From: an uncultured Bacilli bacterium
GTDB lineage: Bacteria; Bacillota_I; Bacilli_A; RF39; UBA660
Direction of reading: 5' to 3'
DNA: 37,007 nt
Assembly (NCBI GenBank): GCA_947625505.1
Contig: CANQON010000015.1
Coordinates: forward strand, 1-37,007
Both the position numbers and the translations under genes were made by a program. Positions 8,219 to 16,153 of this stretch are shown here, in pieces (the stretch's first letter is position 1; each line of letters opens with the position of its first letter). The notes beneath the pieces are model-generated. The model did no database searches. It was not told the origin of the DNA and worked only from the letters and a program-made list of their open reading frames with translations.

Positions 8219-9353
8219 TTTTGATTTTAAAACATATAATACAATTAAATTAGATAACTATGATTTAAGCGCAATACATAATAAATTTATTCAAGATAAT
8301 AATTTAACTGGTTGGTATAATCTAAATCAAGATACTAAAGATGTTAAAAAGCTTGCTTTAGATATTCAATCTAAAGCCGATATTTTTCTTGTTATTGGAA
8401 TAGGGGGATCATATTTAGGTTCTAAAGCTATTATAGAGGCATTAAATCCTTATTTTAGCACTAATAAACCTGAAATATTATTTGTAGGTACAGACTTATC
8501 AAATGAATATTTAAATAGTTTAATTAATTATATTAAAGGGAAAGAAGTATATATAGATGTTATTTCTAAAAGTGGAACGACATTAGAAATATTACTTGCT
8601 TTTAATTATTTATTAGAGTATATGAAGAGAGAATATGATAATTATAATGATAGAATAATTATTACAACGAATGATCATACAGGTGATTTATATGAATATG
8701 CTACTAAAAATAATACGATATTATTAAATGTACCTGAAGATGTAGGAGGAAGATATTCTGTTTTAACTAATGTTGGTTTACTTCCAATTGCCGTAGCAGG
8801 ATATGATGTTGACAAATTATTAGAAGGTGCTAAAGAGTCAAAACAACATATTGATGATTGTTACTATTATGCAACATTAAGAAATGAGCAGTATCAAAGT
8901 AATAAATATGTAGAATCATTTAATGTATATGAGCCTAAACTATATTATTTTACAGAATGGTTAAAACAATTATTTGCCGAAAGTCAAGGAAAAAATAATA
9001 AAGGAATACTTCCTATATCAACAGTTAATACACGTGATTTACATTCTTTAGGACAATATTTTCAAGAAGGATTACCTATTCTTTTTTCAACAACAATTAA
9101 TGTTGCAAAGGAAGATAGTAAACTAGATATAATTAATAATCAAGCTGTCTTATGTGTAGCGCAAGCACATTATCCACATACATCTACAAGTATTATTAAT
9201 ATAGATGCTATTAACGAGTATAATTTAGGATATTTAATATTCTTCTTTGAGATGAGCGCTATGTTAGGTAGTTATTTATTAGGTGTTAATTATTATGATC
9301 AACCTGGGGTAAATGGTTATAAAGATTTACTACATAAAGTAGTAGAAAAATAG
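8211..9353 (+). CDS. pgi: Glucose-6-phosphate isomerase
   Basis: Phosphoglucose isomerase interconverts glucose 6-phosphate and fructose 6-phosphate in the cytoplasm. The sugar-phosphate site motifs GIGGSYLGS (near residue 63) and SKSGTT (near 119) are intact. So are the catalytic-glutamate region AESQGKNNKGILP, the histidine region DLHSLGQYFQEG, and the C-terminal lysine in VNGYK. At 380 residues it is shorter than the roughly 450 of most bacterial enzymes, with a compact N terminus. ATG 8211 lies inside the end of the upstream gene and has GGAGAG just before it, so it is coupled to the mini-NdvB gene. Confidence 0.93.
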   Translation: MVSFDFKTYNTIKLDNYDLSAIHNKFIQDNNLTGWYNLNQDTKDVKKLALDIQSKADIFLVIGIGGSYLGSKAIIEALNPYFSTNKPEILFVGTDLSNEYLNSLINYIKGKEVYIDVISKSGTTLEILLAFNYLLEYMKREYDNYNDRIIITTNDHTGDLYEYATKNNTILLNVPEDVGGRYSVLTNVGLLPIAVAGYDVDKLLEGAKESKQHIDDCYYYATLRNEQYQSNKYVESFNVYEPKLYYFTEWLKQLFAESQGKNNKGILPISTVNTRDLHSLGQYFQEGLPILFSTTINVAKEDSKLDIINNQAVLCVAQAHYPHTSTSIINIDAINEYNLGYLIFFFEMSAMLGSYLLGVNYYDQPGVNGYKDLLHKVVEK

Positions 9354-9403
9354 CTATATTTTAGGAATATATACCTATTTTTACACAAAAAAGATATATA
9401 TTT

Positions 9404-9480
9404 TGTTAAAATGATACTTATATATCTTAAAAAATAAGGCATCTATAAATTGAGAACTTTACATTAAGTTCTTTTTTTTA
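9404..9480 (+). ncRNA. Candidate small RNA between pgi and the glucosaminidase-like gene
   Basis: An extended -10 TGTTAAAAT at 9404-9412 is followed about 45 bases later by a good terminator (AGAACTT 9453-9459 with AAGTTCT 9466-9472, then eight T). The only frame inside starts at 9411 and codes for eight residues, so a short RNA of about 55-60 bases is possible. The alternative is that this hairpin is simply the pgi terminator. Confidence 0.3.
9453..9479 (+). terminator. Intrinsic terminator after pgi / small RNA
   Basis: A seven-base stem AGAACTT/AAGTTCT with a six-base loop is followed by T8. Confidence 0.7.
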
Positions 9481-9523
9481 GCTTTAAAATGGCTATTTTA
9501 CACGATAATTGACTATTTGGTGT

Positions 9524-9553
9524 TTGACATGAATATTAATAATATGGTAGGAT
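9524..9553 (+). promoter_or_regulatory. Promoter of the glucosaminidase-like gene
   Basis: TTGACA at 9524-9529, an 18-base spacer, and TGG-TAGGAT (extended -10, hexamer 9548-9553). An in-frame TTG at 9558 would fall before or at the transcription start, which supports the downstream GTG at 9597 as the true start. Confidence 0.55.
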
Positions 9554-9596
9554 AAATTTGCTTTACAAGAAAAAGGAAGATTATGAGGTGAGTATT

Positions 9597-10214
9597 GTGA
9601 AAGCAAACAAAAAGACAATCATAATAGTGTTTTTAGCTCTATTAGATTGCTTATTTGGTGGTGTAGTTATTTACGATTACTCCAAGGATATTCAACATGA
9701 AGAAGTAAAACCTATTCGTACTAGTGGTAATTATGAATTCATTGAAGATGTTTTTGAAGCTAGTATAAATACACCAGAAATAATAAAAGAACAAAAAGAA
9801 GCAGAGATAGTATATGATGGTATGACCATGAAACAGTTAGGAGAAAAAATTAATCGTTCTTTACATAGTACGATATCTGGTAAAGGACCTTTAATTGCAT
9901 CTTATTCATTAGAAAAAGGTGTTGATCCTTATGTCGCAACAGGTATTATATTAGTTGAAACAGGATGCGAATGGAATTGTAGTAATCTTGTTAAAAAATG
10001 TAATAATGTTGGTGGACAGAAAGGTTCTGGATGTGGATCATATGCATACTATTCTACTTTAGATACAGGGATTAAAAAATTTATTGATAATTTAGCTAAG
10101 AATTATTATGCTAAAGGATTGAATACTCCTGAAAAAATGAATAAAAAATATGCAACTAGTAAAACATGGAGTACTAAAGTCAATAATTATGTGAAAAAAA
10201 TAAAGAGTAAATAA
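9597..10214 (+). CDS. Membrane-anchored glucosaminidase/lysozyme-like protein
   Basis: From GTG 9597 (Shine-Dalgarno GAGGTGA at 9585-9591) the 205-residue product has one N-terminal membrane anchor (about residues 7-27), a linker, and an extracytoplasmic domain. That domain contains the sequence PLIASYSLEKGVDPYVATGIILVE, where the final Glu could be catalytic, then NNVGGQKGSG and AYYSTLDTGIKKFIDNL. This pattern is typical of glucosaminidase/transglycosylase-like peptidoglycan hydrolases. Several cysteines (WNCSN, KKCNN, GSGCGSY) could form a disulfide outside the cell. A cell-wall hydrolase role is likely; the exact bond cleaved is not known from sequence. Confidence 0.7.
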   Translation: MKANKKTIIIVFLALLDCLFGGVVIYDYSKDIQHEEVKPIRTSGNYEFIEDVFEASINTPEIIKEQKEAEIVYDGMTMKQLGEKINRSLHSTISGKGPLIASYSLEKGVDPYVATGIILVETGCEWNCSNLVKKCNNVGGQKGSGCGSYAYYSTLDTGIKKFIDNLAKNYYAKGLNTPEKMNKKYATSKTWSTKVNNYVKKIKSK

Positions 10215-10226
10215 CTCTTTATTTTT
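10202..10226 (+). terminator. Terminator containing the stop codon, shared between convergent genes
   Basis: AAAGAGT (10202-10208) pairs with ACTCTTT (10214-10220) and is followed by ATTTTTT. The TAA of the upstream gene (10212-10214) lies in the hairpin. The convergent gene on the minus strand stops at 10226. Confidence 0.65.
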
Positions 10227-11161
10227 TATATTTTAGTATTTCTTTTTCTTTTATAAACTTTAGCTGTATCTTCTATTAGTTCATCATATGATGTATTTAA
10301 ATCACTCATAGAAAATGGCTTATTATGTTTACTTAAAGTAGCTAATTCACCTAATGAGATATTATTATGTTGCGCTAAATTAAAACCAATTATTTGATTA
10401 ACTAAATTAAATATTTGCGCTCTATAATCATCAGATAATTTATCCATTTGCATAGTTTTAGATGCATAATGACGAGCCTTTAAAATCATTTGATCTTCAG
10501 CTATATCTAAGTATTTAGATGCTTCTCTAGCAAGGCCTGTATCCCTTAAATTCATAATAGCTTTATATTCCATATAGGCTTTAGCAATATCTGTAGATGT
10601 TGAATATGGACTTTGTGAAAACTCTGAAATAAGTTTTACACCATCACTAGCAGGAATAATTAATTCTCTTACTGAAAAATATCTTTCCATGACTAGTCTA
10701 GGTTTATCAATACCATTATATACAATACATTTACCTGAATCTAGTATTAAGGGCTTTCTTCTAGGCGTTAAAATTACTATTTGATCTTTAGATATTTTTT
10801 CATGTCCTATTTCTTCTTGATATAAATCTAAAATAAATTGTTCAATATCATCAGCACTAATACTTTTTGTTGATCTTAATGTTGGATATTCCTTAGTAGA
10901 TTCTGTTTCTAATAATGGCATTTGAGCATATAATTTTATAACGTTATCAATAAAACTTTTTTCTTCACTATCAATAGGTCTTTTTCCTAATTGAATAATG
11001 TTTCTTCTTTCAAATACATTATCATTATGACTACTATCATAAGCAATTAATGATAAATCATTATATGTTTGTAATAGTCTTTCTATTTCTCTTGCATCTA
11101 TACAACTATGTAGCTTTTGTTTAACATCGTTTAATTCAGCATTTATATACTTTTTTATCAT
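10226..11161 (-). CDS. Unknown protein, downstream member of a paralogous pair
   Basis: I do not recognise this 311-residue protein, but it is clearly paralogous to the neighbouring gene at 11225-12226. Both share a central block of the form GKC(I/F)VY...MERY(F/Y)(S/D)VREIIIP(A/S)..(G/A)V, a following A(Y/R)YME(Y/G)(K/Q)AI segment, helical stretches with LILKA.(H/K)Y, and an ending with (N/D)TSYDE(L/I). No signal peptide, membrane helix or enzyme motif is visible. The start is preceded by GAGGGA on the minus strand. It has its own promoter with a perfect palindrome in the spacer, so it need not be cotranscribed with its sister. Confidence 0.75.
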   Translation of the reverse strand: MIKKYINAELNDVKQKLHSCIDAREIERLLQTYNDLSLIAYDSSHNDNVFERRNIIQLGKRPIDSEEKSFIDNVIKLYAQMPLLETESTKEYPTLRSTKSISADDIEQFILDLYQEEIGHEKISKDQIVILTPRRKPLILDSGKCIVYNGIDKPRLVMERYFSVRELIIPASDGVKLISEFSQSPYSTSTDIAKAYMEYKAIMNLRDTGLAREASKYLDIAEDQMILKARHYASKTMQMDKLSDDYRAQIFNLVNQIIGFNLAQHNNISLGELATLSKHNKPFSMSDLNTSYDELIEDTAKVYKRKRNTKI

Positions 11162-11190
11162 AATAATCCCTCATTTCTAACATGGAATAT

Positions 11191-11219
11191 ATAGTAACAT
11201 TTATAATAAATGTTGTCAA
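11191..11219 (-). promoter_or_regulatory. Promoter with a perfect palindrome in its spacer
   Basis: Read on the minus strand: -35 TTGACA (11219-11214), a 17-base spacer, -10 TACTAT (11196-11191). The spacer is filled by AACATTTAT-A-ATAAATGTT (11196-11214), a perfect nine-base inverted repeat with a one-base centre. This is the classical position for a repressor site. Confidence 0.6.
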
Positions 11220-11224
11220 ACATT

Positions 11225-12226
11225 CTATATTTTGTATAGTGTTTTTACATCTTCTTTAGCAATATTTAATATTTCATCATAAGATGTATCAACTAAACTT
11301 AAATCAGGCGTATTAATTCCTTCTATGAAAGGAGTTTCTAACATATCAATTAATGATACTTTATTAAGCATTGCTAAAGAGTAACCAATAACTTGATCAG
11401 TAAAATCCATAAGTTGGGCTTTTTGTAAGCCATTTACTTTTTGATTAGATGTAATGTTTTTATAATATTTTTGGGCTTTTAATATTAAATCTCTCATGAC
11501 ATCAGCAGCATAGTCTTTAGCGCCTACTTCATGCATCGTACCTTGAAAACTTAATATTGCTTGTCCTTCCATATAATATCTTAAAATATTAACATAATTA
11601 TCATATCTATTATGTAATGATTTAATCATCATTACAGCTTCACGACTAGGAATGATTATTTCTCTAACATCATAATATCTTTCTAACATCATTTTACTTT
11701 TAAATGCTAAAAAGTCACGATAAACGAAACATTTACCATTAGTTAATGTAAATTGTTGCCATGCCGAAGGCCTAAAAATAGATGTATTAATATGATTTAC
11801 TACTTCTTGTTCAAATCCTTCACTACAATAAATATGATTTATCATTGCTAATATTTGCGAATCTGTTAATCGACGTGTATCTTTTTCTTCTTCATCTAGT
11901 TCCCATGTTGGTATTTCAAAGATAGGTACATAAGTATTATTTGGTTCTACTTGTATTGTCTTTGAAAATATTTTATCAACTGGCAATTGATTAAATAAAG
12001 TAACTAAAGCAATAATGAAATTCTCATATTCTCTATTTGTATTAATGTGTTGTAACTCTAATAGACGTGGTTTAGTTAAAGTCTTTCTACCTTTATATAA
12101 TTCATTGTATGCTCTTACTAGTTCATCACTAGTTTTATATGCTCTTTCTGCTTTTACTTCTCCCTCTGAGTGAGCATATACTGTATCAGCAGCTTTAATA
12201 GCTTTTTTGATTCCTTGTTTTAACAT
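11225..12226 (-). CDS. Unknown protein, upstream member of a paralogous pair
   Basis: This 333-residue protein of unknown function is paralogous to the next gene downstream on the same strand. The best-matched block is GKCFVY...KMMLERYYDVREIIIPSREAV, with YYMEGQAILSF, LILKAQKYY, QVIGYSLA and the ending VDTSYDEI. The paralogue has the equivalents YMEYKAIMNL, MILKARHYA, QIIGFNLA and LNTSYDEL. It looks soluble and helical. The Shine-Dalgarno is GGGGGAAA on the minus strand. Its promoter repeats elements of the sister's promoter. Duplication with divergence is clear from sequence; the role is not. Confidence 0.75.
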   Translation of the reverse strand: MLKQGIKKAIKAADTVYAHSEGEVKAERAYKTSDELVRAYNELYKGRKTLTKPRLLELQHINTNREYENFIIALVTLFNQLPVDKIFSKTIQVEPNNTYVPIFEIPTWELDEEEKDTRRLTDSQILAMINHIYCSEGFEQEVVNHINTSIFRPSAWQQFTLTNGKCFVYRDFLAFKSKMMLERYYDVREIIIPSREAVMMIKSLHNRYDNYVNILRYYMEGQAILSFQGTMHEVGAKDYAADVMRDLILKAQKYYKNITSNQKVNGLQKAQLMDFTDQVIGYSLAMLNKVSLIDMLETPFIEGINTPDLSLVDTSYDEILNIAKEDVKTLYKI

Positions 12227-12253
12227 TTTAATTTTCCCCCATGCTTCGGTGAT

Positions 12254-12282
12254 ATATTATCATTATTAAATGTTAAAGTCAA
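12254..12282 (-). promoter_or_regulatory. Promoter of the upstream paralogue with a related half-site
   Basis: On the minus strand: TTGACT (12282-12277), then TTAACATTTAATAATGA (17 bases), then TAATAT. The spacer contains AACATTTA, the same half-site as the palindrome in the sister promoter, but the second half is not conserved. Confidence 0.5.
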
Positions 12283-12329
12283 ATATTTACTATAAACAAT
12301 AAATTATGTATAATTATTATGGTGATAGT

Positions 12330-12887
12330 ATGAAATTATTTAATTTTGGTAAAAAGAAAATAAATTCTAATGTTATGATGCACCTAATATTTGAAACTAT
12401 TAAAAATTCATCTACTGATATTTTTGAACTATTCGATAAAGTAGGGTTAATATATGATGAAATAGAAGCTCAAATAAATATCATTGCGATAAATTATGAG
12501 TTATGTCGTTATGAATTATATAATGGTAATGATCATGATAAAGTAAACGCTGTTATCGATAAAGTATATGATCAGTTCTTTTATTCTTTAGATATAAGTA
12601 ATGATAAATTAAATGAATATAAACATATTATGCAAGAAGTTAATATAAAAATAAAAGATATATTGAGCGCTAAAAAACTATTAGCGCCTAAAGAAGAATT
12701 ATTATATCGTCTTTTATTAGAACAACTTTCTATTAATGAATCTGTTATTGATAAGAATTATATTAATGAATTTTTAGCCTATACTAAATTATGGATTAAT
12801 AATGCTAAAGGTATAAATGATACCTATATAATTGAAGATACCGAAGAAGATAAGAAAAAAAATGAATATATTGACTTTAGATTTTGA
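12330..12887 (+). CDS. Unknown 185-residue protein
   Basis: I do not recognise this family. ATG 12330 is chosen over ATG 12306 because the latter lies within three bases of a TATAAT (12309-12314) and GGTGAT at 12321-12326 is a good Shine-Dalgarno for 12330. The protein is soluble, helical and acidic, with a lysine-rich start (KLFNFGKKK). It reads divergently from the paralogue pair and is followed immediately by the promoter of the PH-like gene. Confidence 0.7.
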   Translation: MKLFNFGKKKINSNVMMHLIFETIKNSSTDIFELFDKVGLIYDEIEAQINIIAINYELCRYELYNGNDHDKVNAVIDKVYDQFFYSLDISNDKLNEYKHIMQEVNIKIKDILSAKKLLAPKEELLYRLLLEQLSINESVIDKNYINEFLAYTKLWINNAKGINDTYIIEDTEEDKKKNEYIDFRF

Positions 12888-12914
12888 CTTTTTCCTTTAA
12901 AATTATGTTATAAT
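12884..12914 (+). promoter_or_regulatory. Promoter of the PH-like gene
   Basis: TTGACT at 12884-12889, a 19-base spacer, and TGTTATAAT at 12906-12914 (extended -10). The -35 overlaps the end of the upstream coding sequence. An ATG at 12913 is inside the -10, so translation must begin later. Confidence 0.65.
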
Positions 12915-12936
12915 GGTAATAATAGGAGGGTGTTTT

Positions 12937-13344
12937 ATGAAAGAAGAAAATAAAAACGTCTTAAATACAGATTTTGAAATATTATGGACAGGTAAACCTG
13001 CAGGATTATGGCAACGTTTTTTAACAACCCTAAATTTAAATTTTACAACCTATCAAATTACTAATGATGAACTAATTGTTCAAAAAGGATTCTTTCGTCG
13101 TAAAACAGATACCATTGAATTATATATGTTAAAAGATCCTGATTTAACGGAAAGTATCTATCAAAGAATATTACATATAGGAACTATAACTGTTAAAATA
13201 GACTCTCATGGTGAGATTGGTAAGTTTGGAACAGAAATAAAAATAAAGAATATCCAAACTCCTGCTGAAGTAAGAAAACTACTTCGTGATGCGATTGAAG
13301 CAGATGTTATGGAAAGAAAGATAACATATTTCGATAAAATATAA
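12937..13344 (+). CDS. Bacterial PH-domain-like protein
   Basis: The product (135 residues from ATG 12937, Shine-Dalgarno AGGAGGG) is a single small beta-rich domain. The pattern is LWTGKPAGLWQRF, then YQITNDELIVQKGFFRRKTDTIELYMLKDPDL, then RILHIGTITVKI. It matches the bacterial pleckstrin-like (bPH/DUF304) family, in which the motif YxITxxxLxxxxGxxxRxxxxIxLxxIxD is typical. Unlike many members it has no membrane helices, so it is probably cytoplasmic. Molecular role is unknown. Confidence 0.7.
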   Translation: MKEENKNVLNTDFEILWTGKPAGLWQRFLTTLNLNFTTYQITNDELIVQKGFFRRKTDTIELYMLKDPDLTESIYQRILHIGTITVKIDSHGEIGKFGTEIKIKNIQTPAEVRKLLRDAIEADVMERKITYFDKI

Positions 13345-13374
13345 AAATATCTATTATTAAGCACAGGTGGTTAT

Positions 13375-13719
13375 ATGAGTAGAAAAGAGGAAGCCGTAAA
13401 ATTAATTAATAAGAAAATGGATGGACAAACATTCATGTCTTATGAAGAAATTGCAACTGTAACGGGATATCATCCAAAATATATTTTACGTTTAAAAAAA
13501 GAAATATTAGAGCATTCAATTAGTTTAGAACATGGTAATAAAAATCGTAAACCTATCAATGCTTTGCCAGAAAAAGAACGACAATATATCATTGATTTAT
13601 ATCGTCGATCTAATGTTAGCATTCGTAAGTTTTGTAAGTTTTATGGTAAAAGAAGCTACTCATGTATTTATAATGTCCTTAAAGAGGCTAACTTAATTGA
13701 TAAAAACAAAGAGATGTAA
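13375..13719 (+). CDS. Lone helix-turn-helix protein resembling a transposase N terminus
   Basis: This 114-residue protein has an HTH near residues 20-45 (SYEEIATVTGYHPKYILRLKKEI), then LEHGNKNRKP, then a second helical region with VSIRKFCKFYGK. The HTH followed by L.HGN..RKP is the pattern seen at the N terminus of ISNCY/IS481-like transposases, but the DDE catalytic domain is absent. It could be a domesticated DNA-binding remnant or an independent small regulator. AGGTGG seven bases upstream supports the start. Its stop is in a hairpin shared with the convergent tetR-type gene. Confidence 0.6.
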   Translation: MSRKEEAVKLINKKMDGQTFMSYEEIATVTGYHPKYILRLKKEILEHSISLEHGNKNRKPINALPEKERQYIIDLYRRSNVSIRKFCKFYGKRSYSCIYNVLKEANLIDKNKEM

Positions 13720-13736
13720 TTATACATCTCTATTTT
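13710..13736. terminator. Shared hairpin with both convergent stop codons
   Basis: AGAGATGTA (13710-13718) pairs with TACATCTCT (13723-13731), followed by ATTTTTA on the plus strand. The plus-strand TAA (13717-13719) and the minus-strand stop (13720-13722) are directly adjacent inside it. Confidence 0.65.
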
Positions 13737-14289
13737 TATATATAAATCTTTTAATACCATAATAGCTCAATGTTTCAATCATTTTTGAAATACTATCAAT
13801 ATCTTCTTTAAAATCATTTTTTATCCAATAGTTAATAATACCTAATGAACCATTAAAAATATATAATGTAGCGTATTCTATGTCTTCATCTGTTAAACCA
13901 ACAATATCAGACATCCATTTGTTTTTACACATATCATAGGTTATTTCTAAGATATCATCAAAGGAATATAAATTATTATGTTCATTAAATAGTATTTTAA
14001 CTAATTCTTTGTTATCTAGAAAAGTAGATAATATTTTTTTTACAAATAATGATACAGAGTAATCTTCATCAGTATGTCGAATAACATAAATTATTTCTGA
14101 AGAGAATTCATCTTTTATTTTATTACCTAAATCATAAACGTCTAGATAATAGCGATAAAAGGTTGCACGATTAATATCAGCTTTTTTACATATTTCGCTT
14201 ACTGTTATTTTTTTTAAGTCTTTATCATTTAATAACTCAAATAAAGAATCTTTAATAATTTTTTTTGTATACTTAACTCTTCTATCCAT
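13720..14289 (-). CDS. TetR/AcrR-family transcriptional regulator
   Basis: A 189-residue TetR-type repressor. The N-terminal HTH reads KKIIKDSLFELLNDKDLKKITVSEICKKADINRATFYRYY, the standard TetR signature with FYRYY in the recognition region. The remainder is a helical ligand domain. The start at 14289 is preferred over 14310 because the longer frame would be translated through the AAAAAGGAG Shine-Dalgarno. It is divergent from an acyl-CoA synthetase, and the palindrome between them is a likely operator. Acyl-CoA or a related lipid is a plausible ligand by context only. Confidence 0.85.
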   Translation of the reverse strand: MDRRVKYTKKIIKDSLFELLNDKDLKKITVSEICKKADINRATFYRYYLDVYDLGNKIKDEFSSEIIYVIRHTDEDYSVSLFVKKILSTFLDNKELVKILFNEHNNLYSFDDILEITYDMCKNKWMSDIVGLTDEDIEYATLYIFNGSLGIINYWIKNDFKEDIDSISKMIETLSYYGIKRFIYKNRDV

Positions 14290-14320
14290 AAAAACTCCTT
14301 TTTTATACACTATTATCTAA

Positions 14321-14420
14321 AAGTGTTTAGTACCTTACAATTTGTTGAAACATTGATGATTGATACTAACTTCTAATTAATTATATAATATATTTAGAAG
14401 TTATGCAACAAGTGTTTAAC
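14321..14420. promoter_or_regulatory. Operator region between tetR-type gene and acyl-CoA synthetase
   Basis: TAACTTCTAA (14367-14376) and TTAGAAGTTA (14394-14403) are perfect ten-base inverted arms flanking TATAAT (14384-14389), the probable -10 of the synthetase. AAGTGTTTA also occurs twice as a direct repeat (14321-14329 and 14410-14418), once on each side. Binding by the adjacent TetR protein is inferred. Confidence 0.55.
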
Positions 14421-14440
14421 AACTAACAGGAGGTATAATA

Positions 14441-16153
14441 ATGAAATTGATTAATAAAATTGTTGATAATATTAAGTATAAGCATCCGTGGGATAAATTT
14501 TATCAAAAGAAAGATCGTAAAATTGAAGTTCCTAATTTATCTATATATGAATATTTAAAGGAAACAGCCAAAGGGCATGAGAAGTCTTTAGCACTTAATT
14601 ATTTTAATCGTAAATTAAGTTTTGCTAATTTATTTAGTGAAATTGATTTATGTGCTAGAGCATTAAAATCGCAAGGAATCCGTGAAGGTGACGTTGTAAC
14701 TATATGTATGGCTAATACGCCTGAAGCTATCATATCTTTTTATGCTGTTAATAAAATAGGGGCAATTGCTAATATGTTGCATCCATTATCAGCTGAAGAA
14801 GAAATTAAAAAATCTTTAATTGATACACAAAGTGTAATGTTAATAGCAATTAATTTAAGTTATAAAAATATTAAGCATATTATTGATGAAACAGACGTAT
14901 ACAAGATTGTTATTGTATCTGCTAGTGACTCTATGCCTTTATTATTAAGATTAGGATATAACATAACACAAGGTTATAAAATTGAAACTCCTAAAAAGAG
15001 TGAATTTAATATGTATTGGAATGATTTTATAGCTAAGGGAAGACACTATAATGGAAAAACTTTAATTAAGACAACAAAAGATCAACCTGCTGTGATTTTA
15101 CATAGTGGAGGTACTAATGGTGTACCTAAAAATATCGTTTTAAATAATGGAAATATCAATGCTATTGCTAAACAAGCACCTATTATTTTTCCTAAGGTTG
15201 AAGTAGGAGATTCTATATTAGCAATATTACCTTTATTCCATTGTTTTGGATTAGTAGTATGTATTCATGGACCTTTGTGTTTAGGAGCATCTGCTACTTT
15301 AGTTCCTCAGTTTGATGCTAAAAGATTTGATAAATTATTAGTTAAATATCGACCTAATTTAATAGCAGGAGTACCTACTTTATATGAAGCATTATTATCT
15401 AATAAGCATATGGATAATGTTAGTTTAACGCAAGTAAAATATGTTATTAGTGGAGGAGATACACTTACTGAAACAAAAAACGAACAAGTTAATAAATTTT
15501 TAAAGAAACATGGATGCCGTGTTAATATTACACAAGGCTATGGTATGACAGAGACATCAGGGCCTGTTACTTTTGGAGCATTAGGTTCTGATGTATTAGG
15601 TAGTGTTGGTATACCTCTTCCTGGTAATGATTTAAAGATTATTAGTCCTGATACTAAAGAAGAAGTACCTACTAATGAAGTGGGAGAAATATGTATTAGT
15701 GGGCCATCAGTCATGATGGGATATTTAAATAATGAAAAAGAGACTAATGAAATATTAGAAAAAGATAGTAGTGGAAAGATTTGGGTTCATACAGGAGATT
15801 TAGGATATGTTAATGAAAAAGGAATCTTATTCTTTGTTCAAAGATTAAAAAGAATGTTAATAGTTTCAGGATATAATGTTTATCCATCACATATTGAAGA
15901 AGTTATTATGGAACACGAAGCTGTATCTAATTGTGGTGTCATAGGAATACCACATCCATATAAAGTACAAGTCCCTAAAGCCTTTATCGTCTTAAAAAGT
16001 GGAGTTAAACCTACATTAAAAGTAAAAAATAGTATTAAAGAACATTGCGAAAAGAGATTAGCGAAATATATGATGCCTAAAGAATTTGAATATCGCGAAT
16101 CATTACCAAAAACAATGATAGGAAAAGTAAATTATCGTGAATTAGAAAAATAA
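14441..16153 (+). CDS. Long-chain acyl-CoA synthetase-like AMP ligase
   Basis: A 570-residue member of the ANL adenylating superfamily, probably activating a fatty acid to its CoA thioester. Core motifs in order: LHSGGTNGVPKN (phosphate loop, near residue 219, a variant of SGTTGxPKG), GYGMTETSG near 365, GEICISGPSVMMGYLNN, HTGDLGY near 449, LKRMLIVSGYNVYP, and the catalytic lysine in MIGKVN near 560. It resembles FadD-type enzymes. The Shine-Dalgarno CAGGAGG is strong. Divergent TetR-type regulator and palindromic promoter suggest induction by a lipid ligand. Confidence 0.85.
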   Translation: MKLINKIVDNIKYKHPWDKFYQKKDRKIEVPNLSIYEYLKETAKGHEKSLALNYFNRKLSFANLFSEIDLCARALKSQGIREGDVVTICMANTPEAIISFYAVNKIGAIANMLHPLSAEEEIKKSLIDTQSVMLIAINLSYKNIKHIIDETDVYKIVIVSASDSMPLLLRLGYNITQGYKIETPKKSEFNMYWNDFIAKGRHYNGKTLIKTTKDQPAVILHSGGTNGVPKNIVLNNGNINAIAKQAPIIFPKVEVGDSILAILPLFHCFGLVVCIHGPLCLGASATLVPQFDAKRFDKLLVKYRPNLIAGVPTLYEALLSNKHMDNVSLTQVKYVISGGDTLTETKNEQVNKFLKKHGCRVNITQGYGMTETSGPVTFGALGSDVLGSVGIPLPGNDLKIISPDTKEEVPTNEVGEICISGPSVMMGYLNNEKETNEILEKDSSGKIWVHTGDLGYVNEKGILFFVQRLKRMLIVSGYNVYPSHIEEVIMEHEAVSNCGVIGIPHPYKVQVPKAFIVLKSGVKPTLKVKNSIKEHCEKRLAKYMMPKEFEYRESLPKTMIGKVNYRELEK

